Positions 42,560-53,380 are shown, counted from the first letter of the stretch. The stretch is 64,000 nucleotides of DNA from Gammaproteobacteria bacterium (GCA_013214945.1 JABSRT010000014.1:58667-122666), one strand, 5' to 3'. The notes: a model not told the origin generated them from the sequence alone. A program made the numbers and translations.

Positions 42560-45500
42560 ATGGCTAAAAAGAACACCCCAGCGGTAGCTAAGACTCTTAA
42601 GTCTGATGAGCTTAGCGCCGATGACAAACAATTTAATTCAAGGTTGCAAGAAACACCTATTGCAATCATTGGTATGGCGTCGGTATTTGCTGATGCGAAA
42701 AACCTTGATCAATTCTGGGACAATATTGTTGATTCAGTTGACGCAATCATTGATGTTCCTGCCGATCGCTGGGCGATTGACGATCACTACTCAAGTGACA
42801 AGCGCGCACCAGACAAGACTTACTGCAAACGTGGTGGTTTCATTCCAGAATTAGACTTTGACCCGATGGAATTTGGTTTGCCGCCAAACATCCTTGAGTT
42901 AACCGATATCGCGCAATTATTATCGTTAATTGTTGCCCGTGACGTTTTAGCCGATGCTGGCATTGGCAAAGATTATGATCACGACAAAATTGGTATTACG
43001 TTAGGAGTGGGCGGTGGTCAAAAGCAAATATCACCACTAACTTCACGTCTGCAAGGCCCAGTGCTTGAAAAAGTATTAAAAGCGTCAGGCATCGACGAAG
43101 CCGATCGCGCGATGATTATCGAAAAATTCAAAAAAGCATACATTGGCTGGGAAGAAAACTCATTCCCAGGCATGCTTGGCAACGTAATTGCTGGTCGTAT
43201 TGCTAACCGTTTTGACTTTGGTGGCACTAACTGTGTTGTTGACGCCGCGTGTGCTGGTTCATTGGCAGCGATCAAAATGGCGGTTTCAGACTTGCTAGAG
43301 TATCGCTCAGAAGTGATGATCTCTGGTGGTGTTTGTTGTGATAACTCACCATTTATGTACATGTCTTTCTCGAAGACTCCGGCGTTTACCACTAACGATG
43401 ACATTCGTCCGTTCGACGACGATTCAAAGGGCATGTTGGTTGGTGAAGGCATCGGCATGATGGCCTTTAAGCGTCTTGAAGACGCAGAGCGTGATGGCGA
43501 CAAAATTTATGCTGTGCTTAAAGGCATTGGTACTTCGTCAGACGGTCGTTTCAAATCTATTTATGCGCCTCGTCCAGACGGTCAAGCGAAAGCACTTAAA
43601 CGTGCCTATGAAGATGCTGGTTTTGCACCAGAAACTTGTGGCTTAATTGAAGGTCACGGTACGGGTACTAAAGCGGGCGATGCTGCCGAATTTGGTGGAT
43701 TGACCAAGCACTTTGGTGCCGCTAGCGATCAAAAGCAACACATTGCATTAGGTTCAGTTAAATCGCAAATTGGTCATACTAAATCAGCCGCAGGCTCTGC
43801 TGGCATGATCAAAGCAGCCTTAGCGTTACATCACAAGGTATTGCCGGCAACTATTCATATTGATAAGCCAAGTGAAGCGCTTGATATTGAAAACAGCCCA
43901 CTTTATCTTAACAGCGAAAACCGTCCGTGGATGCCACGCGAAGACGGTGCGCCGCGTCGTGCCGGTGTTAGCTCATTCGGTTTTGGTGGTACAAATTTCC
44001 ATATCGTTTTAGAAGAATACTGCCCAACCCACGAAGGTGCTTACCGCTTAAACTCGGTTAGCCAAACGGTATTAATTACCGGTGCCAATGAGCAAGCAAT
44101 AGTGAGCGAGCTTAACAGCTGGAAAACTAAATTAGCCGTAGACGCCGATGCTCAGCCATTTGTCTTTAACGCCTTAGTCACGCAATTCCCACTCACAACA
44201 GTGGCCACTGAGTTAGCGCGTGTTGGTTTTACCGCCCGTAATGCTGGCGAAGCACTGGCGATGATCGACGCTGCGTTAAAACAGTTTAACGCAAAAACTG
44301 GCGCTAGCGATTGGTCGGTACCAACGGGTATTTACTACCGTAGCAATGGTATAGAAGCCAAAGGTAAGGTTGTTGCACTGTTCTCTGGTCAAGGTTCACA
44401 ATACGTTAATATGGGACGCGAGCTTGCTTGTAACTTCCCAAGCGTAATGGATACGACTAGCGCGATGGATAACGAGTTTGCAGCGGCTAACTTAGGTCAC
44501 TTATCAGCAATTACTTTCCCTATTCCGGTTTATACCGATGCTGCACGTAAAGCACAAGACGAATTATTGCGTCTGACTCAGCACGCGCAACCAGCAATTG
44601 GTACTTTGAGTGTTAGTTTGTTTAAGATTTTTGAACAAGCTGGTTTTAAAGCCGATTTCGTTGCCGGTCATAGCTTTGGTGAATTAACCGCATTGTGGGC
44701 TGCTGGCGTATTAAACGACAGCGATTACATGATGCTAGCGCGTAGCCGTGGTCAAGCAATGGCAGCACCAGAAGATGCAGCATTCGATGCTGGCAAAATG
44801 GCTGCCGTAGTTGGTGACCCAGCTAAAGTGGCTACTGATATTGCAAACATCAGCGATGTTTCAATTGCTAATTACAATTCAAATAACCAAGTGGTTATTG
44901 CTGGCACCAGCAGCCAGATTGAAGTAGCCATCACTGAGCTAACAGCCAAAGGTTATAAAGTGGTACCGCTGCCAGTATCAGCTGCGTTCCACACGCCATT
45001 AGTTGGTCATGCGCAAAAGCCATTCGCTAAAGCAATCGACAGCGCTAAGTTTAATGCCCCAACTATTCCAGTGTTCTCAAACAGCACAGGCAAGGCACAT
45101 TCAACTAAACCAAGCGAGATTAAGAAAAGCTTGAAAAAGCATATTCTTGAGTCAGTGCACTTTAACCAAGAAATTGACAACATCTATGCAGATGGCGGCC
45201 GAGTATTTATCGAATTTGGTCCTAAGAATGTGTTAACTAAGTTAGTTGATAACATCTTAAGCGACAAAGACGATGTTGTGGCGATTGCGGTTAACGCTAA
45301 CCCTAAAAAGCCAAGTGATGTGCAGATGCGTCAAGCAGCATTGCAAATGGCAGTGTTAGGACTTTCACTTGAAAACCTTGATAAGTACGACGCCGTTAAG
45401 CGTCCGTTAACAGCGCCAAAAGCGTCTCCAATGTTAATGAAACTTTCAGCAGCATCTTATGTGAGCCCTAAAACCAAAAAAGCATTCGAAGATGCGCTAA

Positions 45501-48500
45501 CTGATGGTTGGACAGTCAAGCAAGCTAAAGCAGTAGCGGTTGAGCCACAAATTAAGATCGTTGAAAAGATTGTTGAAGTAGAAAAGATTGTCGAAGTACA
45601 AAAGATTGTTTATGTTCAGGCCGACGGCACGCAAGCGCCAGCAGCGACTGTTTCAAATGGCAATGTATCAAACGACAATGCGTCGAACGGTGATTTAGTT
45701 GCGTCAATCGAACGCAGTGTTGGTCAGTTTGTTGAGCATCAACAGCAGCTATTAAACGTGCACGAACAATTTATGCAAGGTCCACAAGACTACGCTAAAA
45801 CCTTCCAAAACGTATTAGACGCGCAAGCAGGACAAGCATTGCCTGAGAGTCTTGATCGTACTTTAACGATGTACAATCAGTTCCAGTCTGAAACATTGCG
45901 AGTTCACGAAACATATTTAAACAACCAAACTGATAGCATGGCCACTTTATTGTCTGGCAATGTTAGCGAGTCAGTGGTTGCTGCGCCGGTTCGAACTATT
46001 GCCGCGCCAGTAGCATTTGCTCCAGCGCCTGTTACTCCAACGCCAGTTGCGGTTAATGCACCGGCCGTAGCAGTTGCTCAAGCACCTGTTTTACAAGTGC
46101 AGGCACAAGCAGCACCTGTTCAAGCCGTGGCCGCTGCGCCTATGGTTGCACAAGTTGCGAAAGTTGCACCTATTGTTGCGCCTGTTGTCGTTGCTACGCC
46201 AGTGGCAGCACCAAGTGTTGATGTTGCGACGATTAACAAGGTGATGTTAGACGTTGTTGCCGACAAAACTGGTTACCCGACTGACATGCTTGAACTAAGC
46301 ATGGACATGGAAGCAGACTTGGGTATTGATTCAATCAAACGCGTTGAAATTCTAGGTGCGGTGCAAGAAATCATTACTGATTTACCTGAACTAAACCCAG
46401 AAGACTTGGCTGAACTACGTACTTTGGGCGAAATCGTTGACTACATGAAGTCGAAAGCGGCAGCCGTAACTAACACCTCAAGTGCCGCCACAGCGCCAGT
46501 AGCAAGTGCAGCAGCACCAGCTGTTGACCTTAACCACATTCAAAACGTGATGATGGAAGTAGTAGCCGACAAAACGGGTTACCCAACTGACATGTTAGAA
46601 CTTGGCATGGACATGGAAGCAGATCTGGGCATTGATTCAATCAAGCGCGTTGAAATTTTAGGTGCCGTTCAAGAAATCATTACTGATTTACCTGAGCTAA
46701 ACCCAGAAGACTTAGCAGAGCTACGTACGTTAGGCGAAATCGTTGAGTACATGCAAAGCAAAGTGACTGCCGCTCCTGCGTCAGTAGCTGTAGCGAGTGC
46801 AGCAGCTGCACCAGCAATCGACCTTAAGCACATTCAAAACGTGATGATGGAAGTTGTTGCCGACAAAACGGGTTACCCAACAGACATGTTAGAACTTGGC
46901 ATGGACATGGAAGCTGACTTGGGCATTGACTCAATCAAGCGTGTTGAAATTCTAGGTGCCGTTCAAGAAATCATTACTGATTTACCTGAGCTAAACCCAG
47001 AAGACTTAGCTGAGCTACGTACTTTGGGCGAAATCGTTGAATACATGCAAAGCAAAGTTACCGCCGCGCCAGTAGCAGCGAGCGCAGTTTCAACTGCTCC
47101 AGCTATTGACCTTGGTCATATCCAAACTGTAATGATGGAAGTTGTTGCCGATAAAACGGGTTACCCGGTCGACATGTTAGAACTTGGCATGGACATGGAA
47201 GCTGACTTGGGCATTGACTCAATCAAGCGCGTTGAAATTTTAGGGGCCGTTCAAGAAATCATTACCGATTTACCAGAACTAAACCCAGAAGACTTAGCAG
47301 AGCTACGTACGTTAGGCGAAATCGTCGAACATATGCAACAGAAGGTGCAGTCAAAAGTAACGCCGACTGATCCAACACCTCCGGGCAGCGCAGCACCAGT
47401 GCCAGCAGCTGCACCAGCAATCGATCTTGGCCACATTCAAAAAGTGATGATGGAAGTTGTTGCAGACAAGACAGGTTACCCAGTCGATATGCTAGAACTT
47501 GGCATGGACATGGAAGCTGACTTGGGCATTGACTCAATCAAACGCGTTGAAATTCTAGGTGCAGTTCAAGAAATCATTACCGATTTACCTGAACTAAACC
47601 CAGAAGATTTGGCAGAGCTACGTACGTTAGGCGAAATCGTAAGCTACATGCAAAGTAAAGTTACTAACACCCCAAGTGCCGCCGCGGCGCCTGCTGCTTC
47701 TGCCGCTCCTGCAATTGACTTAGGCCACATCCAAAAAGTGATGATGGAAGTTGTTGCAGACAAGACAGGTTACCCAGTCGATATGCTTGAACTAGGCATG
47801 GACATGGAAGCAGACTTGGGCATTGACTCAATCAAGCGCGTTGAAATTCTAGGTGCGGTTCAAGAAATCATTACCGATTTACCTGAACTTAACCCAGAAG
47901 ATTTAGCTGAACTGCGTACATTGGGCGAAATCGTCAGTTACATGCAAAGCAAGGTTACTGGTACCAGTGGTGCAGTTGCTAATACTTCAGCCAATACCTC
48001 AGCAAACGCTGAGGTCAATACTGCGGATGCGACGTTTCAAGTAGCCGACTTTCAACCTGCACCGAGCGCAACAGTAGCGATTGAGCGTTTAAGTTCAGTC
48101 ACTAAAATTAGCCAAGCGGCGACGGGTGCTAATGCCTTAATCGTTGACGATGGCACCGGCGCTGCAGTTGCACTTAGTGCAACATTGACCAGCGCAGGCT
48201 GGAACGTTACTGCGATTAAACCAACTTGGGTTAAAGCAACGTCGAAAAAAGCGTTTGCTAAAGCGGTTAACGTGGTTGAAATTAGCGATGTAGTTGAAGA
48301 TGAAATCAAAGCCATCATCGCCAATGGCGCGCAGCTAGATGCAGTTATTTACATGCAGCCAGCGAGCACCATTAACAACATCCAATACCCACAAGCGTCA
48401 AAGCAGGGTCTAATGTTAGCCTTTATCTTAGCCAAGCTAAGCAAGGTTACTGCAGCGGCTAAAGTTCGTGGTTCATTTGTAGTTGTAACTCGCCAAGGCG

Positions 48501-50539
48501 GGCAGATTGGCTTCAATAGCACAGATACCTCAGCAGATTTAGTGCAAGGTGGCTTAAACGGTTTAGTTAAAACGCTATCTCACGAATGGGCTGACGTATT
48601 ATGTCGCGCGGTTGATTTCTCGGCGACAGCAGCTAGCGACAAAGTAGCAAGCTTAGTTAGCGATGAAATGCTTGACGCGAACACCGAGCTTAGTGAAGTG
48701 GGCTACGACAGCGAAGGTCGTTTAACCTTAGTGGGTGTTGCAACAGACAGCTACGCATTAACCGCTGGTAACAGCATTAACGCTGACTCGGTATTTTTAG
48801 TGAGCGGTGGCGCTAAAGGCGTAACAGCTCATTGTGTTATCCGTATTGCCCAAGAACACAAATCTAAGTTCATCTTGTTAGGTCGCTCTGTTTTCTCAAA
48901 TGACGAGCCAAGCTGGGCAAAAGGCATTAACGACGAAGCAGCACTTAAAAAAGCGGCGATGCAAGCACTGATTGCTGCTGGTGATAAACCAACACCGGTT
49001 AAAGTAATGCAGTTCATTAAGCCAATTTTTGCTAACCGCGAAATTAGCGATACCCTAAACGCTATTAAAGCGGCTGGTGGTCAAGCTGAGTATGTAGCAA
49101 GTGATGTAACAGACGCAGCTAGCGTGCAAGCGGCAGTTAGCCCGATTATTGCTAAGTTTGGTTCGGTAACGGGTATTATTCACGGCGCTGGTGTGTTGGC
49201 CGACAAGTTTATTGAGCAAAAGACTCTGAGCGATTTTGAAGCGGTTTATAGCACTAAAATTGATGGTTTGTTATCAATGTTAGCCGTGACTGAGCAAAGT
49301 GAACTTAAGCACTTAGTGTTGTTCTCGTCAGCGGCTGGTTTCTACGGTAACCCGGGCCAGTCTGACTACTCAATTGCCAACGACATCTTAAACAAAACAG
49401 CTTACCGCTTTAAAGCGCTGCACCCTAAAGCACAAGTACTGAGCTTTAACTGGGGTCCTTGGGATGGCGGCATGGTAACACCTGAGCTTAAGCGGATGTT
49501 TGCTGCTCGTGGTGTTTACATTATTCCACTAGACGCTGGCGCGCAGTTATTACTGAGCGAGTTAAGTGCGACTGATAACCGTTGTCCACAAATTTTGGTT
49601 GGTAACGACCTTTCTAAAGATCAAGACGAGGCAGCTTCTGTAAAAAAGCCACAAGTTAGTCGCTTCTCAACCGGGCTTACTACTGTAAAAGTAGCTAAAA
49701 GTCTGCAAGCGACTAACAATGTGTTTTTAGAAGATCATAGCTTTAATGGCAACCAAGTGTTGCCAACAGTGTGTGCCATCGCTTGGATGAGCGATGCCAC
49801 CACCGCAGTTTATAGTGATTACCAGTACCTTGGTTTTGAAGACTATCAATTGTTTAAAGGGGTGATTTTCGACGGTAGCGAGGCTTGCGATTACAGCATT
49901 GACTTGGCGCCGGCAGAGCAATCTGACGAGCAGGGCATCGTTCGCGTTAAAGTGACGATTGCCAGTGTCAATAATGCGGGCAAGCCGGTGTTCCATTACG
50001 GTGCGACCTTGTTAATAGCTAAAAGCGGTATGACACCGTTTAAGTTAACCAAGAGCTTACCGACTATTACTGGTCAGGTAACCGCAGATGCAGCGGCGCT
50101 GTATGACAATGGCACGTTGTTCCACGGCGCAAGCTTGCAAGGCATTAGCGAAATTGTTAGCTGTGATGAACAAGGCTTGTTATTAGCCTGTCAGGTACCT
50201 GAAATTGCGACAGTTAAGCAGGGCGATTTCCCGCTCGGCCAAAACAATATCTTTGCCAACGATCTGGTTTATCAGGCAATGTTGGTGTGGGTACGTAAGC
50301 AATATGGTATTGGCAGCTTGCCAACGTCAACAGCAGCTTGGACGGTTTACCGTGAAGTTGCAGCTGATGAAGTGTTCTATCTTGAGCTGAACGTGGTTGA
50401 GCATAACTTGGATCAACGCCGCGGCAGCAAAGCGGCTTGTGATATCAAGTTTATTGCGCAGGACATGAGCCTTATCGCCGAGGTTAAATCGGCTCAGGTT
50501 CGTGCGAGTAAAAGCTTAAACGCTATGTTTGAAAAGTAA
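42560..50539 (+). CDS. pfaA: PUFA synthase PfaA: KS-MAT-6xACP-KR-DH-like
   Basis: A 2659-residue multidomain synthase. Ketosynthase (about 30-500): Cys231 in VDAACAGS, His in EGHGTGTKAGD and KSQIGHTKSAAG. Malonyl-CoA acyltransferase (about 610-900): Ser705 in AGHSFGEL. Six ACPs start near residues 1220, 1322, 1420, 1516, 1621 and 1719. The ketoreductase has SGGAKGV near 2081 and Ser-Tyr in FSSAAGFYGNPGQSDYSIAN. A C-terminal hotdog dehydratase-like domain runs from about 2350. It performs chain extension and keto reduction for EPA/DHA-type fatty acids. ATG 42560 follows CAGGAGC; an upstream in-frame start would overlap pfaR. A PfaE-type transferase must activate the ACPs. Confidence 0.97.
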   Translation: MAKKNTPAVAKTLKSDELSADDKQFNSRLQETPIAIIGMASVFADAKNLDQFWDNIVDSVDAIIDVPADRWAIDDHYSSDKRAPDKTYCKRGGFIPELDFDPMEFGLPPNILELTDIAQLLSLIVARDVLADAGIGKDYDHDKIGITLGVGGGQKQISPLTSRLQGPVLEKVLKASGIDEADRAMIIEKFKKAYIGWEENSFPGMLGNVIAGRIANRFDFGGTNCVVDAACAGSLAAIKMAVSDLLEYRSEVMISGGVCCDNSPFMYMSFSKTPAFTTNDDIRPFDDDSKGMLVGEGIGMMAFKRLEDAERDGDKIYAVLKGIGTSSDGRFKSIYAPRPDGQAKALKRAYEDAGFAPETCGLIEGHGTGTKAGDAAEFGGLTKHFGAASDQKQHIALGSVKSQIGHTKSAAGSAGMIKAALALHHKVLPATIHIDKPSEALDIENSPLYLNSENRPWMPREDGAPRRAGVSSFGFGGTNFHIVLEEYCPTHEGAYRLNSVSQTVLITGANEQAIVSELNSWKTKLAVDADAQPFVFNALVTQFPLTTVATELARVGFTARNAGEALAMIDAALKQFNAKTGASDWSVPTGIYYRSNGIEAKGKVVALFSGQGSQYVNMGRELACNFPSVMDTTSAMDNEFAAANLGHLSAITFPIPVYTDAARKAQDELLRLTQHAQPAIGTLSVSLFKIFEQAGFKADFVAGHSFGELTALWAAGVLNDSDYMMLARSRGQAMAAPEDAAFDAGKMAAVVGDPAKVATDIANISDVSIANYNSNNQVVIAGTSSQIEVAITELTAKGYKVVPLPVSAAFHTPLVGHAQKPFAKAIDSAKFNAPTIPVFSNSTGKAHSTKPSEIKKSLKKHILESVHFNQEIDNIYADGGRVFIEFGPKNVLTKLVDNILSDKDDVVAIAVNANPKKPSDVQMRQAALQMAVLGLSLENLDKYDAVKRPLTAPKASPMLMKLSAASYVSPKTKKAFEDALTDGWTVKQAKAVAVEPQIKIVEKIVEVEKIVEVQKIVYVQADGTQAPAATVSNGNVSNDNASNGDLVASIERSVGQFVEHQQQLLNVHEQFMQGPQDYAKTFQNVLDAQAGQALPESLDRTLTMYNQFQSETLRVHETYLNNQTDSMATLLSGNVSESVVAAPVRTIAAPVAFAPAPVTPTPVAVNAPAVAVAQAPVLQVQAQAAPVQAVAAAPMVAQVAKVAPIVAPVVVATPVAAPSVDVATINKVMLDVVADKTGYPTDMLELSMDMEADLGIDSIKRVEILGAVQEIITDLPELNPEDLAELRTLGEIVDYMKSKAAAVTNTSSAATAPVASAAAPAVDLNHIQNVMMEVVADKTGYPTDMLELGMDMEADLGIDSIKRVEILGAVQEIITDLPELNPEDLAELRTLGEIVEYMQSKVTAAPASVAVASAAAAPAIDLKHIQNVMMEVVADKTGYPTDMLELGMDMEADLGIDSIKRVEILGAVQEIITDLPELNPEDLAELRTLGEIVEYMQSKVTAAPVAASAVSTAPAIDLGHIQTVMMEVVADKTGYPVDMLELGMDMEADLGIDSIKRVEILGAVQEIITDLPELNPEDLAELRTLGEIVEHMQQKVQSKVTPTDPTPPGSAAPVPAAAPAIDLGHIQKVMMEVVADKTGYPVDMLELGMDMEADLGIDSIKRVEILGAVQEIITDLPELNPEDLAELRTLGEIVSYMQSKVTNTPSAAAAPAASAAPAIDLGHIQKVMMEVVADKTGYPVDMLELGMDMEADLGIDSIKRVEILGAVQEIITDLPELNPEDLAELRTLGEIVSYMQSKVTGTSGAVANTSANTSANAEVNTADATFQVADFQPAPSATVAIERLSSVTKISQAATGANALIVDDGTGAAVALSATLTSAGWNVTAIKPTWVKATSKKAFAKAVNVVEISDVVEDEIKAIIANGAQLDAVIYMQPASTINNIQYPQASKQGLMLAFILAKLSKVTAAAKVRGSFVVVTRQGGQIGFNSTDTSADLVQGGLNGLVKTLSHEWADVLCRAVDFSATAASDKVASLVSDEMLDANTELSEVGYDSEGRLTLVGVATDSYALTAGNSINADSVFLVSGGAKGVTAHCVIRIAQEHKSKFILLGRSVFSNDEPSWAKGINDEAALKKAAMQALIAAGDKPTPVKVMQFIKPIFANREISDTLNAIKAAGGQAEYVASDVTDAASVQAAVSPIIAKFGSVTGIIHGAGVLADKFIEQKTLSDFEAVYSTKIDGLLSMLAVTEQSELKHLVLFSSAAGFYGNPGQSDYSIANDILNKTAYRFKALHPKAQVLSFNWGPWDGGMVTPELKRMFAARGVYIIPLDAGAQLLLSELSATDNRCPQILVGNDLSKDQDEAASVKKPQVSRFSTGLTTVKVAKSLQATNNVFLEDHSFNGNQVLPTVCAIAWMSDATTAVYSDYQYLGFEDYQLFKGVIFDGSEACDYSIDLAPAEQSDEQGIVRVKVTIASVNNAGKPVFHYGATLLIAKSGMTPFKLTKSLPTITGQVTADAAALYDNGTLFHGASLQGISEIVSCDEQGLLLACQVPEIATVKQGDFPLGQNNIFANDLVYQAMLVWVRKQYGIGSLPTSTAAWTVYREVAADEVFYLELNVVEHNLDQRRGSKAACDIKFIAQDMSLIAEVKSAQVRASKSLNAMFEK
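46217..47955 (+). repeat. Six tandem acyl carrier protein repeats in pfaA
   Basis: Six copies of about 80 residues with nearly identical cores (LGIDSIKRVEILGAVQEII) are joined by variable Ala/Pro/Val linkers, with spacings of 102, 98, 96, 105 and 98 residues. The phosphopantetheine serines fall at 1258, 1360, 1458, 1554, 1659 and 1757. The first copy differs most (LSMDMEADL rather than LGMDMEADL); copies five and six are closest to each other. Copy number is known to affect PUFA yield. Confidence 0.95.
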
Positions 50540-50710
50540 GAGTTTGCAAAGTAAGTGTTTAAAAAACTAACGTTTACAAAGCAAGTGTTAGAAAAGAAGC
50601 AATAACAAAACAATCATTTGGCGTCATTAGCTGGTGGCGCTGAATTTTTTTAATCAGTATTAATGCTTAAGCGCTCGACATGGCATGTCGTACCCGAGCC
50701 TTTAAGCATT
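50528..50710 (+). repeat. pfaA-pfaB spacer with short direct repeats and a nested hairpin
   Basis: Starting in the last pfaA codons there are three imperfect copies of GTTTGCAAAGTAAGTG-like sequence (50528, 50542 and 50572). Farther on, AATGCTTAA/TTAAGCATT (50662-50670, 50702-50710) encloses CGACAT-GGC-ATGTCG (50676-50690). The structure ends 31 bases before pfaB. It may modulate or process the operon transcript. Confidence 0.5.
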
Positions 50711-50741
50711 ACTATTATAAGAATTGGAATAGAAACTGAAT

Positions 50742-53348
50742 ATGACAGAGTTAGCCGTTATCGGCATCGATGCTAAATTTTCCGGCCATGACACGATTGA
50801 CCGGGTTGAGCGGGCTTTTTATCAGGGCGTAGCAACATTTGATCAACCGCTTAATAGCGATCTTGCCACCTTGTGTCTCGATTCAGTCACGCAATTAGCC
50901 GCTAATAACCAGTTGGCGTGTTCGACACTCGCCGTGGTGGTCGTGTTAGAAGGTCAGGATGAAGTTAGCCGCGCTCAATTAAGCCAGCAGTTGGCAAGTC
51001 AATGCGCGAGCTGTGATATTTATCCAAGTTTGGCGTTGGCATTAGCCCAAGTAACAGCCCTTGCTGCTAACGGTCAAACCGCGGTTGCTTTGCTTGGGGT
51101 TAATCAAGTCGAATTACCATTGGCTGTGCAAATCAATAGTGAGCAACCAGCAAGCGAACACCTTGCCACTATTAGCTTTGATCAAAGCTTTACCGGTTAT
51201 CAACACAGTGCAGGCATTGCTAGCTTATTGCTGACATCGGCTAATTTCGCTCAAGATCATAACGCCTATATTTATGGCCTAATTAAAGGTTTCGCCACTG
51301 GCACTGATGTTAGTGATGTCGCAAGCGCTGCGTTAAGCAATGCTAAAGTGACCGCTGACCAAGTCGGATTGTTAGAAGTATCGGCGTTAGCTACTCTTGC
51401 TGGAACTAATGAAGACCGACTCACGAGCGATGAAAGCCGCGGCTTAATCAATGCTTATAAAGGCAACAAACCACTGCACACTGCCATTAGCTGTGCGCGT
51501 GGTGTGTTAGGTGAGGGCGCTGGTTTTTCTCAAGTGGCCGGTTTACTAAAAACCGTACTGTCGCTGCATCAGCGTTATATTTCGCCGCTAACAAATTGGC
51601 AGCAACCACAGGCGAGTGATTTAACCCGCTGGCAAAATTCGGCGTTTTATTTCCCGGTTGATGCACGCCCATGGTATCCCAATAGCGATGGCAGTGCTCA
51701 TATCGCCGCTTATAGCTGCCAAGCAGATCTTGCTAAAACCAGCAGCAGTGACAGCTATTGCCATATCATAGTGCAAGAAATTTTATTGGCGCTTACTGAC
51801 AATGAACTGGCAGCAGGGCAGCGACATGCCGCTAGCGATGTGCGAGCCAATGGTTATTTTGCCGCAGGTGATTTAACCCTCGTGTTAGTGAGTGGTGATA
51901 ACGAGCAACAGTTACAGCAACAACTAAGCCAACTAGCAGCGAGCGACGTCAGTTTAAAGACCTTAGCGCAGCAGTGCTTCAGCCGCTTTAACAGTGACGC
52001 TAAGTACGCCATTTCATTAATTGCCGAGTCGTTAGTTGAGTTAAGCAAAGAGATTACCCAAGCTCAAGCAGGTATCACTAAAGCGATTAGCGATAACAGC
52101 GAATGGAAAACCCCTAAAGGCAGTTACTTTAGCGCGACGCCCGCTGGCACAGCTAATGATACGGCTTCTAATGGTGTCGCATTTATGTACCCGGGCATTG
52201 GCGCAACTTACGTTGGTTTGGGGCGCGACTTATTTCATTTGTTCCCACAAATTTATCAACCCGTGGCCGATTTAGCACAAGACATTAGCAGCACCTTAAA
52301 AGATACCTTGCTTAACCCACGCAGCATTGTCCGTCATAACTTTAAAGAGCTGAAACAGCTCGACCTTGAATTGCGTGGCAACTTGGCCAATATCGCCGAA
52401 GCTGGTGTTGGTTTTGCGTGTGTTTTCACCAAGGTATTTGAAGAAGTATTCGAGGTTAAAGCCGACTTTGCCACAGGTTACTCAATGGGCGAAGTGAGCA
52501 TGTATGCTGCGCTTGGCTGTTGGCAGCAACCGGGGTTAATGAGCGCGCGCTTAGCCAGCTCTAATACCTTTAACCACCAGTTATGTGGTGAATTGCGTAC
52601 TTTACGTAATCACTGGGATTTGCCCGATGTGCCCAACGGTACTTTTGAGCAAATTTGGGAAACCTACACCATTAAAGCGACCATCGAACAAGTTAACATC
52701 GCAACTGTCGACGAGCCGCGGGTTTATTGCACCATTATTAATACCCCAGACAACCTGTTATTAGCGGGTTACCCCGATGATTGCTTGCGGGTTGTTAAGA
52801 AACTGGGTGTCCGAGCAATGGCCTTAAACATGGCCAATGCCATTCATAGCGCGCCAGCTTATGACGAATATGATCACATGGTATCGCTTTACACCATGGA
52901 CGTAACGCCACGCATTAAAACAAAAATGTATTCAAGCTCATGTTATTTGCCGATCCCGCAAATGAGCAAAGCTATTGCCCACAGCATTGCGAAATGTCTG
53001 TGCGACGTGGTTGATTTTCCGCGTTTGGTTAATACCATTCACGCCAAGGGCGCGCGGGTATTTATTGAAATGGGGCCGGGGCGCTCGTTATGTGCGTGGG
53101 TTGATAAAATTATTAACCATCAGCAAGCCAACAGCGATGCCGCGCCCATCAGTCATGTTTCAGTGCCCGTTAATGCCAAAGGCACCCCCGATGAACTGAC
53201 TTATATCCGCGCCATCGCCAAGCTAATTAGCCACGGTGTTCGCTTAAATTTAGACAGCTTATTTTATGGCTCAATCCTTGAGCAATCAGGGCAAGCGTCA
53301 GCGGGCAATAGCCAAACACAGATTAAAAAGGCTTCAGTCATTTCTTAA
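50742..53348 (+). CDS. pfaB: PUFA synthase PfaB, acyltransferase subunit
   Basis: An 868-residue protein with an N-terminal ketosynthase-like half that lacks the usual KS catalytic set, and a C-terminal acyltransferase with Ser581 in TGYSMGEVSMYAALG and FMYPGIGATYVGLGRD. Long stretches (LNPRSIVRHNFKELKQLDL, SSCYLPIPQMSKAI) match my memory of Moritella marina PfaB closely. PfaB is known to steer the product between EPA and DHA, so this similarity suggests a DHA-type enzyme; that is inference. It follows pfaA by 202 bases and precedes pfaC by 32. Confidence 0.95.
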   Translation: MTELAVIGIDAKFSGHDTIDRVERAFYQGVATFDQPLNSDLATLCLDSVTQLAANNQLACSTLAVVVVLEGQDEVSRAQLSQQLASQCASCDIYPSLALALAQVTALAANGQTAVALLGVNQVELPLAVQINSEQPASEHLATISFDQSFTGYQHSAGIASLLLTSANFAQDHNAYIYGLIKGFATGTDVSDVASAALSNAKVTADQVGLLEVSALATLAGTNEDRLTSDESRGLINAYKGNKPLHTAISCARGVLGEGAGFSQVAGLLKTVLSLHQRYISPLTNWQQPQASDLTRWQNSAFYFPVDARPWYPNSDGSAHIAAYSCQADLAKTSSSDSYCHIIVQEILLALTDNELAAGQRHAASDVRANGYFAAGDLTLVLVSGDNEQQLQQQLSQLAASDVSLKTLAQQCFSRFNSDAKYAISLIAESLVELSKEITQAQAGITKAISDNSEWKTPKGSYFSATPAGTANDTASNGVAFMYPGIGATYVGLGRDLFHLFPQIYQPVADLAQDISSTLKDTLLNPRSIVRHNFKELKQLDLELRGNLANIAEAGVGFACVFTKVFEEVFEVKADFATGYSMGEVSMYAALGCWQQPGLMSARLASSNTFNHQLCGELRTLRNHWDLPDVPNGTFEQIWETYTIKATIEQVNIATVDEPRVYCTIINTPDNLLLAGYPDDCLRVVKKLGVRAMALNMANAIHSAPAYDEYDHMVSLYTMDVTPRIKTKMYSSSCYLPIPQMSKAIAHSIAKCLCDVVDFPRLVNTIHAKGARVFIEMGPGRSLCAWVDKIINHQQANSDAAPISHVSVPVNAKGTPDELTYIRAIAKLISHGVRLNLDSLFYGSILEQSGQASAGNSQTQIKKASVIS

Positions 53349-53380
53349 TGGCTTAAGCTCACTCAAACAAGAGAGTAAAT

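Noticed and set aside
46217..47955. CRISPR-like or cassette-like repeat array
   Set aside because: The repeats are coding, about 300 bases each, in frame, and each encodes an acyl carrier protein.
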